This document shows positions 28,701 to 35,620 of a stretch of DNA of 64,000 nucleotides, piece after piece. Source of the DNA: Bacteroides sp. MSB163 (GTDB lineage: Bacteria; Bacteroidota; Bacteroidia; Bacteroidales; Bacteroidaceae); assembly GCF_036416795.1 (NCBI RefSeq), contig NZ_CP143867.1:2782001-2846000 (forward strand), read 5' to 3'. Under the pieces are notes generated by a model. It was not told the DNA's origin and searched no databases. It saw nothing but the letters and a program-made list of their open reading frames with translations. Made by a program: the position numbers and the translations under genes. Every line of letters starts with the position of its first letter. Within the stretch, counting starts at the first letter, position 1.

Positions 28701-28930
28701 ATCTGTTTGCCATCCGGTGACCATACCGGGGTACATTCGTAAGAGTCTTGTGTAGTAAGCTGTGTAGCTGTTCCGCCCGTGGCTGGTATTTTGTAGATGT
28801 CCCCTTTATAGCAAAATATAATTTCTGTTCCGTTAGGTGAAATTTGTACATCACGCGTCCAAAGAGGAGTTGTCGCATAGCTGGTTATTGCCGTGAAACT
28901 AAAGGCAATGTAAGCAAGAATTTTCTTCAT
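25730..28930 (-). CDS. Tricorn-type S41 family protease, exported
   Basis: The 1066-residue product starts MKKILAYIAFSFTAITSYA, a signal peptide, so it should act in the periplasm. The first ~680 residues form beta-propeller repeats with many SPDGK and FASDRNG blocks. A helical region and a PDZ-like part (GVVIEKIDGKEI) follow, then the C-terminal S41 core with DTRFNGGG and YSNAHGTPW, which holds the likely nucleophile Ser. The layout matches tricorn proteases, which degrade peptides. An in-frame ATG at 28957 lies upstream of the likely signal peptide and inside the -7 box, so 28930 is preferred. Confidence 0.92.
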   Translation of the reverse strand: MKKILAYIAFSFTAITSYATTPLWTRDVQISPNGTEIIFCYKGDIYKIPATGGTATQLTTQDSYECTPVWSPDGKQIAFASDRNGNFDIFVMSANGGTARRLTTHSTNEIPSTFTPDGKYVLFAASIQDPASSALFPAASMTELYKVPSTGGRTEQILGTPAEAVCFDKSGKRFFYQDRKGGENEWRKHHTSSITRDVWMYDAKTGSHTNLTQHAGEDRNPVLSPDGQTVYFLSERNGGSFNVYSFPISQPQSIKTITSFKTHPVRFLSMSNNGTLCYGYDGEIYTQQEGSNPRKINIEIIRDDQPQIAYLKYPDKATSATVSPDGKQIAFTVRGEVFVTSADYATTKQITHTAAEEDGLSFAPDNRTLAYASERSGNWQIYLARIVREEDPNFPNATLIKEEVLLPSTTVERSHPQFSPDGKELAFIEDRNRLMVLNLETKKVRRITDGSTWYSTGGGFDYAWSPDGKWFTLEFIGNKHDPYSDIGLVSAQGNGEIVNLTNSGYTSGSPSFVLDGNAILFITERYGMRAHASWGSLDDAMLVFLNQDAYDKFRLSKEDYELYKEANADRKKIAEKDSSKVKDIVVELKNIEDRIVRLTPNSSNMGSTLISKDGKTLYYLASTEGGRNLWKMDLRKKETKLLHKVDAGWTSLEMDKEGKTLFILNGKNMQKMNMASDDLKPIKYLAQVKLDLAAEREYMFDHVYKQQQKRFYNTNMHGVNWDAMTAAYRKFLPHINNNYDFSELLSEWLGELNVSHTGGRFYPDGQSEPTASLGLLFDWNYQDKGMLIAEVIEKGPFDKATTKVKAGVVIEKIDGKEITPETDYYVLLNDKVKKKTLVSLYNPKTKERWEEVVIPIKDSELSALLYERWVKQRAADVEKWSNGKLGYVHIKSMGDDSFRSIYSDILGKYNNCEGIVIDTRFNGGGRLHEDIEILFSGKKYFTQVVRGREACDMPSRRWNKPSIMLTCEANYSNAHGTPWVYSHQKLGKLVGMPVPGTMTSVSWERLQDPTLVFGIPVIGYRLPDGSYLENTQLEPDIKIANSPETIIKGEDTQLKVAVEELLKQLH

Positions 28931-28954
28931 AAGTATATTTAATGCGTTTTTATG

Positions 28955-28962
28955 CAAATATA
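28955..28962 (-). promoter_or_regulatory. -7 box of the tricorn-type gene
   Basis: TATATTTG on the minus strand lies 24 bases upstream of the start codon at 28930. It supports that start over the one at 28957. Confidence 0.5.
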
Positions 28963-29024
28963 GGTAATTAGTCTGTAAATATGAAAAAGCATGGTCTGAT
29001 ATTCATATTTTTTCCTTGTTTTGT

Positions 29025-29032
29025 TATATTTG
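29025..29032 (+). promoter_or_regulatory. -7 box of the double GNAT gene
   Basis: TATATTTG with a predicted transcription start near 29039, about 40 bases before the ATG at 29079. The -33 region is T-rich without a clear TTTG. Confidence 0.5.
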
Positions 29033-29078
29033 CGAATATAATATTCTGTATTTACTCCTTGTTTAATAAAGAAACGAC

Positions 29079-29930
29079 ATGGAAATCAACTCTCTTGGTA
29101 AAACGAATTTCGACGCACTATTTAGAGCTTTTGATCAGGCTTTTGCCGATTATGAAGTGCAACAAAACAAAGTGCAGTTCAATGCTCTGTTGAAGCGTCG
29201 TGGTTTTGCTCCATCTCTTTCCTTTGCCGCTTTCGAGGGAGATGAGATTGTATCTTTCACTTGCAATGGGATCGGGAATTTCTTTGGAATGCCGACGGCT
29301 TATGATACGGGAACGGGGACGCTTAAGGATTACAGAGGACAAGGGCTGGTTACCCGTATTTTTGAGCATGCTATTCCATACCTGAAAGCGGCGGGTATTT
29401 GCCAGTATTTGCTGGAAGTGTTACAGCATAATACAGGAGCAGTTTCTGTTTACCGGAAACTTGGCTTTGAAGTTACTCGCGAGTTCAATTACTTCAGGCA
29501 GGAGAATGTAGAGATAAGGAATGATTTGAAAATCATTAACCGTCCTTACTCCGTTCAACCTGTTGATGTACGGCAATATGATTCAATCTCCGGTTTCTGG
29601 GACTTCAAACCTTCCTGGCAGAATAGTCTTGAATCCATTGCGAGGTCACCCGAAGATTTTATCAGTTTGGGAGTATTTGCTGATGATAGTCTCGTCGGAT
29701 ATTGTGTGTTTGAACCGGCATCAGGTGATATTGCCCAATTAGCGGTTGATAAACGGTATAGAAGAAAAGGAGTTGCTTCCTTGTTGCTTCAACGGATGCT
29801 GGAGTCAAATAGATGTGAATCTGTTAAAGTTATAAATACGGATATTTCGTGTACTTCGATTACCGGCTTTCTGAAAGCGAAGAATATAGAGGTGAGAGGG
29901 AGGCAGTTTGAAATGATCAGAAAGCTATAA
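29079..29930 (+). CDS. Protein with two GNAT acetyltransferase domains
   Basis: The 283-residue cytoplasmic product holds two GNAT folds. The first has the acetyl-CoA loop DYRGQGLVTRIF and the typical end AVSVYRKLGFEV (about residues 85-135). The second has DKRYRRKGVASLLLQRM (about residues 225-245). Both loops keep the R/Q-x-x-G-x-G/A pattern, so both could bind acetyl-CoA. The substrate is unknown. The gene is monocistronic and divergent from the tricorn-type gene. Confidence 0.88.
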   Translation: MEINSLGKTNFDALFRAFDQAFADYEVQQNKVQFNALLKRRGFAPSLSFAAFEGDEIVSFTCNGIGNFFGMPTAYDTGTGTLKDYRGQGLVTRIFEHAIPYLKAAGICQYLLEVLQHNTGAVSVYRKLGFEVTREFNYFRQENVEIRNDLKIINRPYSVQPVDVRQYDSISGFWDFKPSWQNSLESIARSPEDFISLGVFADDSLVGYCVFEPASGDIAQLAVDKRYRRKGVASLLLQRMLESNRCESVKVINTDISCTSITGFLKAKNIEVRGRQFEMIRKL

Positions 29931-29998
29931 TTATGGATAGGAATGCTCAGTGATTAGGATACAGCGGTTTACATCAATGGGGAATTTCATAAAATTAC

Positions 29999-30043
29999 GG
30001 TTGACTTCTTGGTTGACTTTTCGCGTCAACCACAGCGTCAACC
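29999..30043. repeat. GGTTGAC repeats, two direct then two inverted, near tRNA-Pro
   Basis: GGTTGAC occurs at 29999-30005 and 30011-30017. Its complement GTCAACC occurs at 30025-30031 and 30037-30043. Spacing within each pair is 12 bases and the whole is palindromic about 30021. It lies beyond the 3' end of the tRNA-Pro gene. It could be a protein-binding site or a scar of an integrative element; no integrase is present. Confidence 0.6.
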
Positions 30044-30068
30044 ACACCATTAGGTGAAAACTCGTAAA

Positions 30069-30110
30069 AAAGCAAAAAGCATCGATAATCTTTCGATTAT
30101 CAATGCTTTA
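30069..30110 (-). terminator. Terminator of tRNA-Pro
   Basis: AAAGCATCGATAATC (30076-30090) pairs with GATTATCAATGCTTT (30095-30109) with one mismatch. On the minus strand it is followed by T-rich sequence, as expected downstream of the tRNA. Confidence 0.7.
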
Positions 30111-30117
30111 TCGGTAG

Positions 30118-30191
30118 TCGGGATGACAAGATTCGAACTTGCGACCACACGCCCCCCAGACGCGTACTCTACCGGGCTGAGCTACATCCCG
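30118..30191 (-). tRNA. tRNA-Pro(GGG)
   Basis: The minus strand folds as a cloverleaf of 74 bases. The acceptor stem pairs CGGGATG with CATCCCG. The D arm is GCTC...GAGT. The anticodon stem and loop place GGG at positions 34-36 with T33, although the stem uses two G-U pairs. The T arm loop is TTCGAAT. CCA is not encoded. A good promoter lies upstream (30203-30233) and a terminator downstream. The weak anticodon stem means the assignment should be confirmed with a tRNA covariance model. Confidence 0.9.
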
Positions 30192-30202
30192 AATTGCGGA
30201 TG

Positions 30203-30233
30203 CAAAAGTAGTGCTTTATTTTGAAATAGCAAA
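30203..30233 (-). promoter_or_regulatory. Promoter of tRNA-Pro
   Basis: On the minus strand TTTG (30233-30230) and TACTTTTG (30210-30203) are 19 bases apart, a near-perfect Bacteroidetes promoter just upstream of the tRNA. Confidence 0.7.
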
Positions 30234-30510
30234 TATTTCTGTTGATTTTTGTTTTGCTATTATCTTGTTAGATAACACATCTCTCTTATTTTTAATTTGT
30301 TATGATGGAAAGTTTATTCTATTTTAGGACTAATCAAGGTATAATATGCAAGTAGCACGTAGAAATAGCCCTTTGCTTGAGGAAATAAATAATACAAAGA
30401 AAATAGCTGCTGTCTTTTAAGATAGATTGTTTGCGGGTAGAAGAGCGGGGGAAAGCTGTATGGCTTTACGTCTCGCTCTTGTATTATCTCATAAAGTGTC
30501 TTTTATTATT
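30234..30510. other. A/T-rich intergenic stretch with one nested hairpin
   Basis: I see no supported gene. A hairpin pairs AAGAGCG (30441-30447) with CGCTCTT (30474-30480), with an inner GAAAGC/GCTTT stem. It may end the transcript of the hypothetical gene at 30511, but it lacks a T-run on either strand. Confidence 0.5.
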
Positions 30511-30978
30511 TTAGAAAGTATCTGTCGATTCTTCTTTCACCTTCTTCAGCAAGTTTTCTACGTTTTGAGAGTGGTAATATAAGATACCTTCCAATTGTTT
30601 CAGAAAACCTACATTGCTTGCCAGTTGCGTAATGAATTGCAGATGCAGACCGATTTCCCGGTTGGCTTGCAGCAGCGTCTTGTGCGGGAGTGTACTTTGC
30701 AGCATATAGAATCCGCTGGCATCTTGTATTTCTGCAATGCCATTTCCCCATTCGTGTGTGCCTATCAATTGTAGAACATGGATGAATTGTCTTAATTTGC
30801 GCTTTAGGCATTGCAAGCTTATATATTCCGAAGGCTCTTCGGCATACGTTATGTTCATAATGCCAATCAGTTGTAGATAGTACGCTTTCATGGCTTCTTC
30901 TGACGGGAAGCCCGTGCGTGGGTGCATTGCTGCGTTGGGTAATTCCTGAGCGGTTACCGGCTGAGTGTTGTTTTCCAT
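30511..30978 (-). CDS. Hypothetical protein behind a long structured leader
   Basis: The 155-residue product starts MENNTQPVTAQELPN. It has no signal peptide or membrane helix and looks mainly alpha-helical, with a Leu-rich middle. I do not recognise a domain. A promoter at 31222-31250 gives it a leader of about 235 bases with a compact folded region (31074-31202). Such a leader is unusual for an ordinary gene and suggests RNA-level control or a conserved RNA-protein unit. The alternative frame at 30506-30811 is treated as an overlap without support. Confidence 0.7.
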   Translation of the reverse strand: MENNTQPVTAQELPNAAMHPRTGFPSEEAMKAYYLQLIGIMNITYAEEPSEYISLQCLKRKLRQFIHVLQLIGTHEWGNGIAEIQDASGFYMLQSTLPHKTLLQANREIGLHLQFITQLASNVGFLKQLEGILYYHSQNVENLLKKVKEESTDTF

Positions 30979-31073
30979 AAATCGTTAAGTTTTAAAAGGT
31001 AAATAATTCGATTCATGGGAGAGGAGAAGGATTTGAAAAAGCAATCCCTGCCTGTCCCATTGTCGAACACTAA

Positions 31074-31202
31074 ACCACACAGCTAGTATTTGGAGGTGCA
31101 TTAACACTCCCCATGGGGGTACAGGGACCGCCATATAGGAGTGAGGCGACGGACATAAAAATGCCCGTCACGGTTTCTTGGCAGGTTTCCCTGCTGTGTG
31201 GT
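31074..31202 (-). ncRNA. Candidate structured leader RNA or cis-regulatory element
   Basis: Read on the minus strand, ACCACACAGC (31202-31193) pairs with GCTGTGTGGT (31083-31074), closing a region of about 129 bases. Inside are three further stems. CAGG-GAAA-CCTG (31193-31182) is capped by a GNRA tetraloop. A 9-bp stem (31169-31161 with 31156-31148, one G-U) has a 4-base loop. CACTCC/GGAGTG (31143-31138 with 31110-31105) is the third. The promoter 20 bases upstream and the gene at 30978 downstream place it in a 5' leader. No known riboswitch class could be assigned. Confidence 0.6.
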
Positions 31203-31221
31203 AAAAAAATATTCGACATCA

Positions 31222-31250
31222 CAAAGGTACAATAAAAAATAAAGTAGCAA
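31222..31250 (-). promoter_or_regulatory. Promoter of the structured leader and hypothetical gene
   Basis: On the minus strand TTG (31250-31248) and TACCTTTG (31229-31222) are 18 bases apart. Transcription would begin near 31215, just before the closing stem of the leader. The rest of 31251-31751 holds a palindromic repeat, a doubled AGTGATTAG (about 31352-31380) and the guaA promoter, and no gene I can support. Confidence 0.6.
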
Positions 31251-31400
31251 TGTAAATCGGGGAGGAAAATTCATTTGTTCTCCGATTAACTTTATTAATA
31301 ATGCGAATCAGAAGTTGAAATTCATTCATAATGGAAAAGAAAAGAATAAAAGTGATTAGTGTTTGGTGATAAGTGATTAGCGCCATTCGGTATATTATTA

Positions 31401-31490
31401 TTTAGACGCGGATGACACGGATAACGCGGATTTAAAAGGCTGCGCTATAAACGTGGATAAAAAAAAGATCCGCGTCATCCGTGTCTAAAA
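31401..31490. repeat. Palindromic intergenic repeat, GCGGATGAC type
   Basis: The left arm TTTAGACGCGGATGACACGG (31401-31420) continues into ATAACGCGGAT. The right arm (31468-31490) has the reverse complement TTTTAGACACGGATGACGCG. Small swaps between ACGG and GCGG suggest repeat units within each arm. The core contains GGCTGCGCT (31438-31446). Confidence 0.75.
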
Positions 31491-31680
31491 GATTATTTAT
31501 CATTTAGCTCATAACCGCTCCGATAATGAGTTGAATTCGATTCCTGATTTCCATTAACAATGCCGGAATAAAGGATCGATGAATAAAATTGATCTTCGGA
31601 AAGGTATGACTCCCCCAAAAAACGCTACTCTGTTCTGAAACTTTAGAGAATCAATGTATTATAGTCTCTCTGAAAATCTT

Positions 31681-31688
31681 TATCTTTG
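31681..31688 (+). promoter_or_regulatory. -7 box of the GMP-synthase-like gene
   Basis: TATCTTTG with a predicted start near 31695, leaving a leader of about 55 bases before the ATG at 31752. The -33 element is not obvious. Confidence 0.5.
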
Positions 31689-31751
31689 CGGACAGTTTGA
31701 AAACAGAAGTGAATAATAATTGATACAATAACTTAAAACAACCAGAATCAA

Positions 31752-33059
31752 ATGAAGCAGGATATGATTGTTATCCTTGACTTGGGTAGTCATGAGAATA
31801 CGGTATTGGCTCGCGCCATCCGTGCGTTAGGTGTATATAGTGAGATCTATCCTCATGATATAACCGTTGAAGAACTGAAAAAGTTGTCCAATGTAAAGGG
31901 CATTATTATCAATGGTGGACCGTGTAACATAGTAGATGGCGTTGCCATCGATGTGAATCCTTCTATCTACGAGGCGGGAATTCCAGTGATGGCTGCCGGT
32001 CATGACAAAGCGACTTGTGCGGTGAAACTGCCACAGTTTACTGATGATATTGAAGCTATCAAAGCAGCTGTTAAGCCTTTCGTTTTCGAAACTTGCAAGG
32101 CCGAAGCTAATTGGAACATGACCAACTTCGTGAATGACCAGATTGAATTGGTACGTCGCCAGGTGGGTGACAGAAAAGTATTGCTGGCCCTTTCCGGTGG
32201 TGTTGACAGTTCCGTAGTGGCAGCTCTGTTGCTGAAAGCAATTGGCGACAATCTGGTATGCGTGCATGTAAATCACGGTCTGATGCGTAAAGGCGAATCC
32301 GAAGATGTAGTAGAAATGTTCGGTAATCAGTTGAAGGCGAATTTGATCTATGTAGATGTTACCGACCGCTTCCTTACTAAACTGGAAGGTGTGGAAGATC
32401 CTGAACAAAAACGTAAGATTATCGGCGGAGAGTTTATCCGCGTATTCGAAGAAGAAGCGCGTAAACTGGACGGTATCGACTTCTTAGGCCAGGGAACTAT
32501 CTACCCTGATATTGTGGAAAGCGGAACGAAAACAGCCAAGATGGTGAAGTCTCACCACAACGTAGGCGGTCTGCCGGAAGATCTTCAGTTCGAACTTGTG
32601 GAACCGTTGCGTCAGCTTTTCAAAGACGAAGTACGTGCATGTGGTCTTGAACTGGGCTTGCCTTATGAAATGGTTTATCGTCAACCCTTCCCCGGTCCCG
32701 GTCTGGGTGTGCGTTGTCTGGGTGCTATCACACGCGATCGTTTGGAAGCTGTGCGCGAGTCCGATGCTATCCTGCGTGAAGAGTTCCAACTTGCCGGACT
32801 GGATAAGAAAGTGTGGCAATATTTCACCGTGGTACCCGACTTCAAGTCAGTTGGTGTGCGCGACAATGCCCGTTCTTTCGAATGGCCGGTTATCATTCGT
32901 GCCGTCAATACGATTGACGCGATGACCGCTACCATCGAACAGGTAGAATGGCCTGTCCTGATGAAAATTACGGATCGTATCCTGAAAGAAGTAAAACATG
33001 TGAATCGTGTTTGCTACGATATGTCTCCGAAGCCTAACGCTACTATCGAATGGGAATAA
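31752..33059 (+). CDS. GMP synthase-like protein with a degenerate, shortened glutaminase domain
   Basis: The 435-residue product has an intact GMP synthetase ATP-pyrophosphatase domain with the P-loop LALSGGVDSSV (about residue 145). It also has the dimerisation domain with RQPFPGPGLGVRCLG and the C-terminal KPNATIEWE. The N-terminal class I amidotransferase part is cut to about 100 residues. Where full enzymes read GICYG with the nucleophile Cys, this one reads VMAAGHDK. The region with the catalytic His and Glu is missing. It should not hydrolyse glutamine itself and may use free ammonia, a separate glutaminase, or have a changed role. Complete GuaA is usually about 510-525 residues. I leave the symbol empty because a full paralogue may exist elsewhere. 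Confidence 0.9.
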   Translation: MKQDMIVILDLGSHENTVLARAIRALGVYSEIYPHDITVEELKKLSNVKGIIINGGPCNIVDGVAIDVNPSIYEAGIPVMAAGHDKATCAVKLPQFTDDIEAIKAAVKPFVFETCKAEANWNMTNFVNDQIELVRRQVGDRKVLLALSGGVDSSVVAALLLKAIGDNLVCVHVNHGLMRKGESEDVVEMFGNQLKANLIYVDVTDRFLTKLEGVEDPEQKRKIIGGEFIRVFEEEARKLDGIDFLGQGTIYPDIVESGTKTAKMVKSHHNVGGLPEDLQFELVEPLRQLFKDEVRACGLELGLPYEMVYRQPFPGPGLGVRCLGAITRDRLEAVRESDAILREEFQLAGLDKKVWQYFTVVPDFKSVGVRDNARSFEWPVIIRAVNTIDAMTATIEQVEWPVLMKITDRILKEVKHVNRVCYDMSPKPNATIEWE

Positions 33060-33125
33060 AAGACTTTTTGCTAAATAGCTAGAGCATTAAGCCCTTTCGG
33101 ATACTTCATTTAAAGATACTTTCCG

Positions 33126-33133
33126 TATCTTTG
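33126..33133 (+). promoter_or_regulatory. -7 box of the HU-like gene
   Basis: TATCTTTG places the transcription start near 33140. The following 22-bp repeat array would then form most of the 5' leader. Confidence 0.5.
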
Positions 33134-33144
33134 CTGTCTCTCTT

Positions 33145-33232
33145 ACAAAAGGTGGCATCTTTTGCTGTAAAAGATGCCATCTTTTGTGTTATAAGATGCC
33201 ACCTTTTGCTACAAAAGATGCCATCTTTTACA
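33145..33232. repeat. Four-unit array of 22-bp palindromic repeats (AGATGCCATCT type)
   Basis: Units start at 33145, 33167, 33189 and 33211 and are each 22 bases. Each has the form AAAAGATGCCATCTTTT or a variant, and the first is in the opposite orientation (AAAAGGTGGCATCTTTT). Each unit is itself nearly palindromic, so the RNA could fold into successive hairpins. The array lies between the -7 box and the HU-like start codon. Confidence 0.85.
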
Positions 33233-33286
33233 TGGAAGGAATAAGAGAAAGATATCAAAGGTAGTAATTAAAAACACGTAAAGACT

Positions 33287-33790
33287 ATGGGAATGATTTA
33301 CTTGGTAAGAAAGAAGCTCTTCCAGACTAAGGAAGGTGCAAAACAACTGTATTATGCCGTGCAACGTACACTGCAACCCAGAGGTGGGGTGACCGAAGAC
33401 ATACTGGCAAAACGAATCGCTCACCGGACGGGCAGGAGCGAAGGTGATGTAAAAGGAATATTGACCGACCTGCCTCACTTCATAGAAGAGGCCTTGAAGA
33501 ATGGGGAGTCGGTATCCATCAAAGGACTGGGCTCTTTCCATATTGCGATAACCAGCGAGGGCTTTGAACACCCCGAAGACGTGATGCCGGGAACCGTGCG
33601 CATTTCGCGCGTTTACTTCACCGCTGACCGCGGATTGACCAGGGAATTAAGCAGGGAAATGAGATTTTTCCGCTATCCGCTGAGCAAATACTTCCCGGCA
33701 AGTATGTTAAGCAAGAAAGTTGTGGAAGCGGAAAAGAAGGCGGAACTGCAAGGAGAATTTCCGGAAGAAAAGATAACTGAGAACCCCTAA
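33287..33790 (+). CDS. HU/IHF-family DNA-binding protein, long Bacteroidetes form
   Basis: The 167-residue product contains an HU-like fold: helical N-terminal part (EDILAKRIAHRTGRSEGDV), then DLPHFIEEALKNGESVSIKGLGSFHI and the start of the beta-arm. Typical HU is about 90 residues; this form has an extra N-terminal strand and a long charged C-terminal tail after residue 115. It probably binds DNA without sequence specificity or with a special target. It is a single-gene unit with a 22-bp repeat array in its leader, which could be its own binding site, though that is speculation. Confidence 0.87.
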   Translation: MGMIYLVRKKLFQTKEGAKQLYYAVQRTLQPRGGVTEDILAKRIAHRTGRSEGDVKGILTDLPHFIEEALKNGESVSIKGLGSFHIAITSEGFEHPEDVMPGTVRISRVYFTADRGLTRELSREMRFFRYPLSKYFPASMLSKKVVEAEKKAELQGEFPEEKITENP

Positions 33791-33795
33791 AGAAT

Positions 33796-33855
33796 CCCCT
33801 TTCCACACTCTACCCTCCCCCCTATGAATAAAGGGTTGTAGAAGTGTGGAAGGGG
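33796..33855. terminator. Long hairpin between the HU-like gene and aroB
   Basis: CCCCTTTCCACACTCTACCC (33796-33815) pairs with the strand ending at 33855, whose reverse complement contains CCCCTTCCACACTTCTAC. The stem is long with one or two bulges. It has little T-run on the HU side, so it may serve both convergent genes. Confidence 0.6.
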
Positions 33856-33879
33856 AAATAGTACAGGTGCACAGTGAGG

Positions 33880-34941
33880 TTATACCCCCATGCATTCCCG
33901 ATAAAAATCGAACATTTCGCAAATGGTATCTTTGTCGGCAGTCTGGTTGAGGCAAATGTCTCCGACTTCCTTCAATAGAGTGAAGTTGATGATGCTGGCA
34001 GTGTTCTTCTTGTCATGCTTCATCAGCTCATAAAGTTGGTCGTACTGTTTGCAATTGAAGGCAAAGCCACCGTAGTTCTCTTTGATGAACTGAATGGTCT
34101 GGCGCATTTTCTCTTTCGGAAAACCTACCTTTATATAAGAAAGGTATAGCTCGCAGACAATTCCCCAAGCAACAGCATAACCATGTAATACGGGGCGGTC
34201 TTCGGCAAGAGCCAGACTTTCGAAGGCATGACCTACGGTATGTCCCAAATTCAGCGCCTTGCGGATGCCGTGTTCCAGCGGATCTTGTTCCACGATATCC
34301 TCTTTTACTTGTACGGAACGGCCCACCATTGATTTCAGTGCAACGTAATCTATCTTGTCCGTATCGAAAGCCAATAATTCAGCAAGGTGCTCCGGGGTAC
34401 TGATAAGACCGTGCTTCAACATCTCCGCATAACCGGAGAAGAAGTTGTGGGCATCGAGGCTACGCAGGAACTCCGTTTCAAGAAGTACACTGGCGGCAGG
34501 TGCGAAAACACCGATTTCGTTCTTTAACCCGTTGAAGTTGATACCTGTTTTACCTCCTACGGAAGCATCCACCATGGCCAGCAGGGTGGTGGGGATATTG
34601 ATATAGGCAATGCCCCGCTTGAAGGTAGAAGCGGCGAAGCCACCCAGATCGGTCACCATGCCGCCACCCAGGTTAATCAGTAATGAATGGCGTGTAGCTC
34701 CCTGTTCGCTCAGAGCTTGCCAAACGGAAGCCAGGGTTTCCAGATTCTTGTGCACATCTTCGGCACCAATAACGATTTCGGTAGCCTCTTTCAGTGCCGG
34801 AATGTCATAGAGTTGCGGCAGACAGAGGCGGTGGGTATGCTCGTCGGTCAATATGAAGAGCTTGTCATGGGGACAATTCCCGATGGCGTTTGCCAGGCTG
34901 CTTTCCAGTTTCTCGCAAAGGATTACTTCTTGTTTACTCAT
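33880..34941 (-). CDS. aroB: 3-dehydroquinate synthase
   Basis: This second shikimate-pathway enzyme uses NAD+ and a divalent metal to close DAHP into 3-dehydroquinate. The 353-residue product has the Gly-rich NAD region LINLGGGMVTDLGGFAAST, the loop IPTTLLAMVDASVGGKTGIN and the metal ligands of the family, including RKALNLGHTVGHAFE. Length is typical. The gene is divergent from the small membrane gene at 35155, with an inverted repeat element between them. aroA lies about 14 kb away in another operon. Confidence 0.95.
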   Translation of the reverse strand: MSKQEVILCEKLESSLANAIGNCPHDKLFILTDEHTHRLCLPQLYDIPALKEATEIVIGAEDVHKNLETLASVWQALSEQGATRHSLLINLGGGMVTDLGGFAASTFKRGIAYINIPTTLLAMVDASVGGKTGINFNGLKNEIGVFAPAASVLLETEFLRSLDAHNFFSGYAEMLKHGLISTPEHLAELLAFDTDKIDYVALKSMVGRSVQVKEDIVEQDPLEHGIRKALNLGHTVGHAFESLALAEDRPVLHGYAVAWGIVCELYLSYIKVGFPKEKMRQTIQFIKENYGGFAFNCKQYDQLYELMKHDKKNTASIINFTLLKEVGDICLNQTADKDTICEMFDFYRECMGV

Positions 34942-34945
34942 CTGA

Positions 34946-35152
34946 TTAATTACAAATTACGAATTATAAATTACTGATTGTGGATTCTAAATTATGAAAG
35001 AGATGGATACCTTCTTTGTTAATTGTGGTACAAAGATAGCTCTTTTGGCAATAAAACGTTATCTTTGCCTGTTGAAAATCGATGGGCTGACATGATGTTT
35101 CTGCCATCTGCCCCCACAATCTATAATTTATAATTAGTAATTCGTAATTTTA
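34946..35152. repeat. Inverted repeat arms flanking the aroB divergent promoter region, ATTACGAATTA type
   Basis: The left arm (about 34949-34990) contains AATTACGAATTATAAATTAC and GATTGTGG. The right arm (about 35108-35152) carries the inverse, with CCACAATC, ATAATTTATAATTAG and TAATTCGTAATTTTA. The ~120-base interior holds two divergent -7 boxes. Unlike the other palindromic elements, I find no GCTGCGC in its core. Confidence 0.65.
35031..35067. promoter_or_regulatory. Divergent -7 boxes for aroB and the small membrane gene
   Basis: TATCTTTG on the minus strand (35038-35031) faces aroB. TATCTTTG on the plus strand (35060-35067) faces the gene at 35155. Only 21 bases separate them, so each -7 box sits in the -33 region of the other and polymerase binding may be mutually exclusive. 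Confidence 0.5.
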
Positions 35153-35154
35153 AA

Positions 35155-35568
35155 ATGAGAGCACTACTACCGGTTTATTGTCGTCTATTAGGATATTTTG
35201 TGATAGCTTTGGCACTGTTTCTTCCGTTTCTGATGTTGATGCTGGGGAAAATGACGGATTCCAACCTCTTGTTTTATAAAGAATGTTCTAAGCTGCTGAT
35301 GATGCTTGGCGCATTGATGATTCTGTTTGCCTACACCAAGAACGAGAATAAGGAAACTGAGCAGGTTCGTAATACAGCTACACGTAATGCCATGTTCCTG
35401 ACCGTATTATTCATCTTTGGGGGGATGCTCTATCGCCTGGCGAAAGGAGACATCATGAGCGTAGATACTTCTTCTTTTCTGATCTTTCTGATACTGAATG
35501 TTCTTTGCCTGGAATTTGGTATAAAGAAAGCGGCAGTTGATAGATTGTTTAAGCGAGATCGTCGATAA
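35155..35568 (+). CDS. Small membrane protein of unknown function
   Basis: The 137-residue product has about four membrane helices (near residues 11-30, 45-60, 80-97 and 105-123) and a basic C-terminus (RLFKRDRR). No domain is recognised. It is divergent from aroB, and the receptor gene follows 99 bases later on the same strand. Regular codon use and a good -7 box support it as real. Confidence 0.78.
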   Translation: MRALLPVYCRLLGYFVIALALFLPFLMLMLGKMTDSNLLFYKECSKLLMMLGALMILFAYTKNENKETEQVRNTATRNAMFLTVLFIFGGMLYRLAKGDIMSVDTSSFLIFLILNVLCLEFGIKKAAVDRLFKRDRR

Positions 35569-35620
35569 TTAGAATATTTTATTTAAACCTCATTAAACTT
35601 TTCCATTGAAAGCTTGTCAA

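Noticed and set aside
29940..30200. An integrated mobile element at tRNA-Pro
   Set aside because: No integrase, excisionase or duplicated tRNA 3' end is visible in the window; only short repeats remain.
31182..31193. Similarity of CAGGGAAACCTGCC (minus strand) to the B12 box of cobalamin riboswitches
   Set aside because: The match lies at the 5' end of the structure, while the B12 box belongs near the 3' end, and the other conserved cobalamin riboswitch segments are not found. Treated as coincidence.
31074..31202. An invertible promoter flanked by the 10-bp inverted repeat
   Set aside because: The promoter lies outside the repeats, no -7 box is found between them, and no invertase is nearby. 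The repeat is better explained as an RNA closing stem.
31113..31235. A 40-residue plus-strand reading frame starting MGVQGPPYRSEATD
   Set aside because: It lies exactly over the structured leader on the opposite strand, has no promoter or ribosome-binding site on its own strand, and its codons follow the stems. The RNA structure explains it better.
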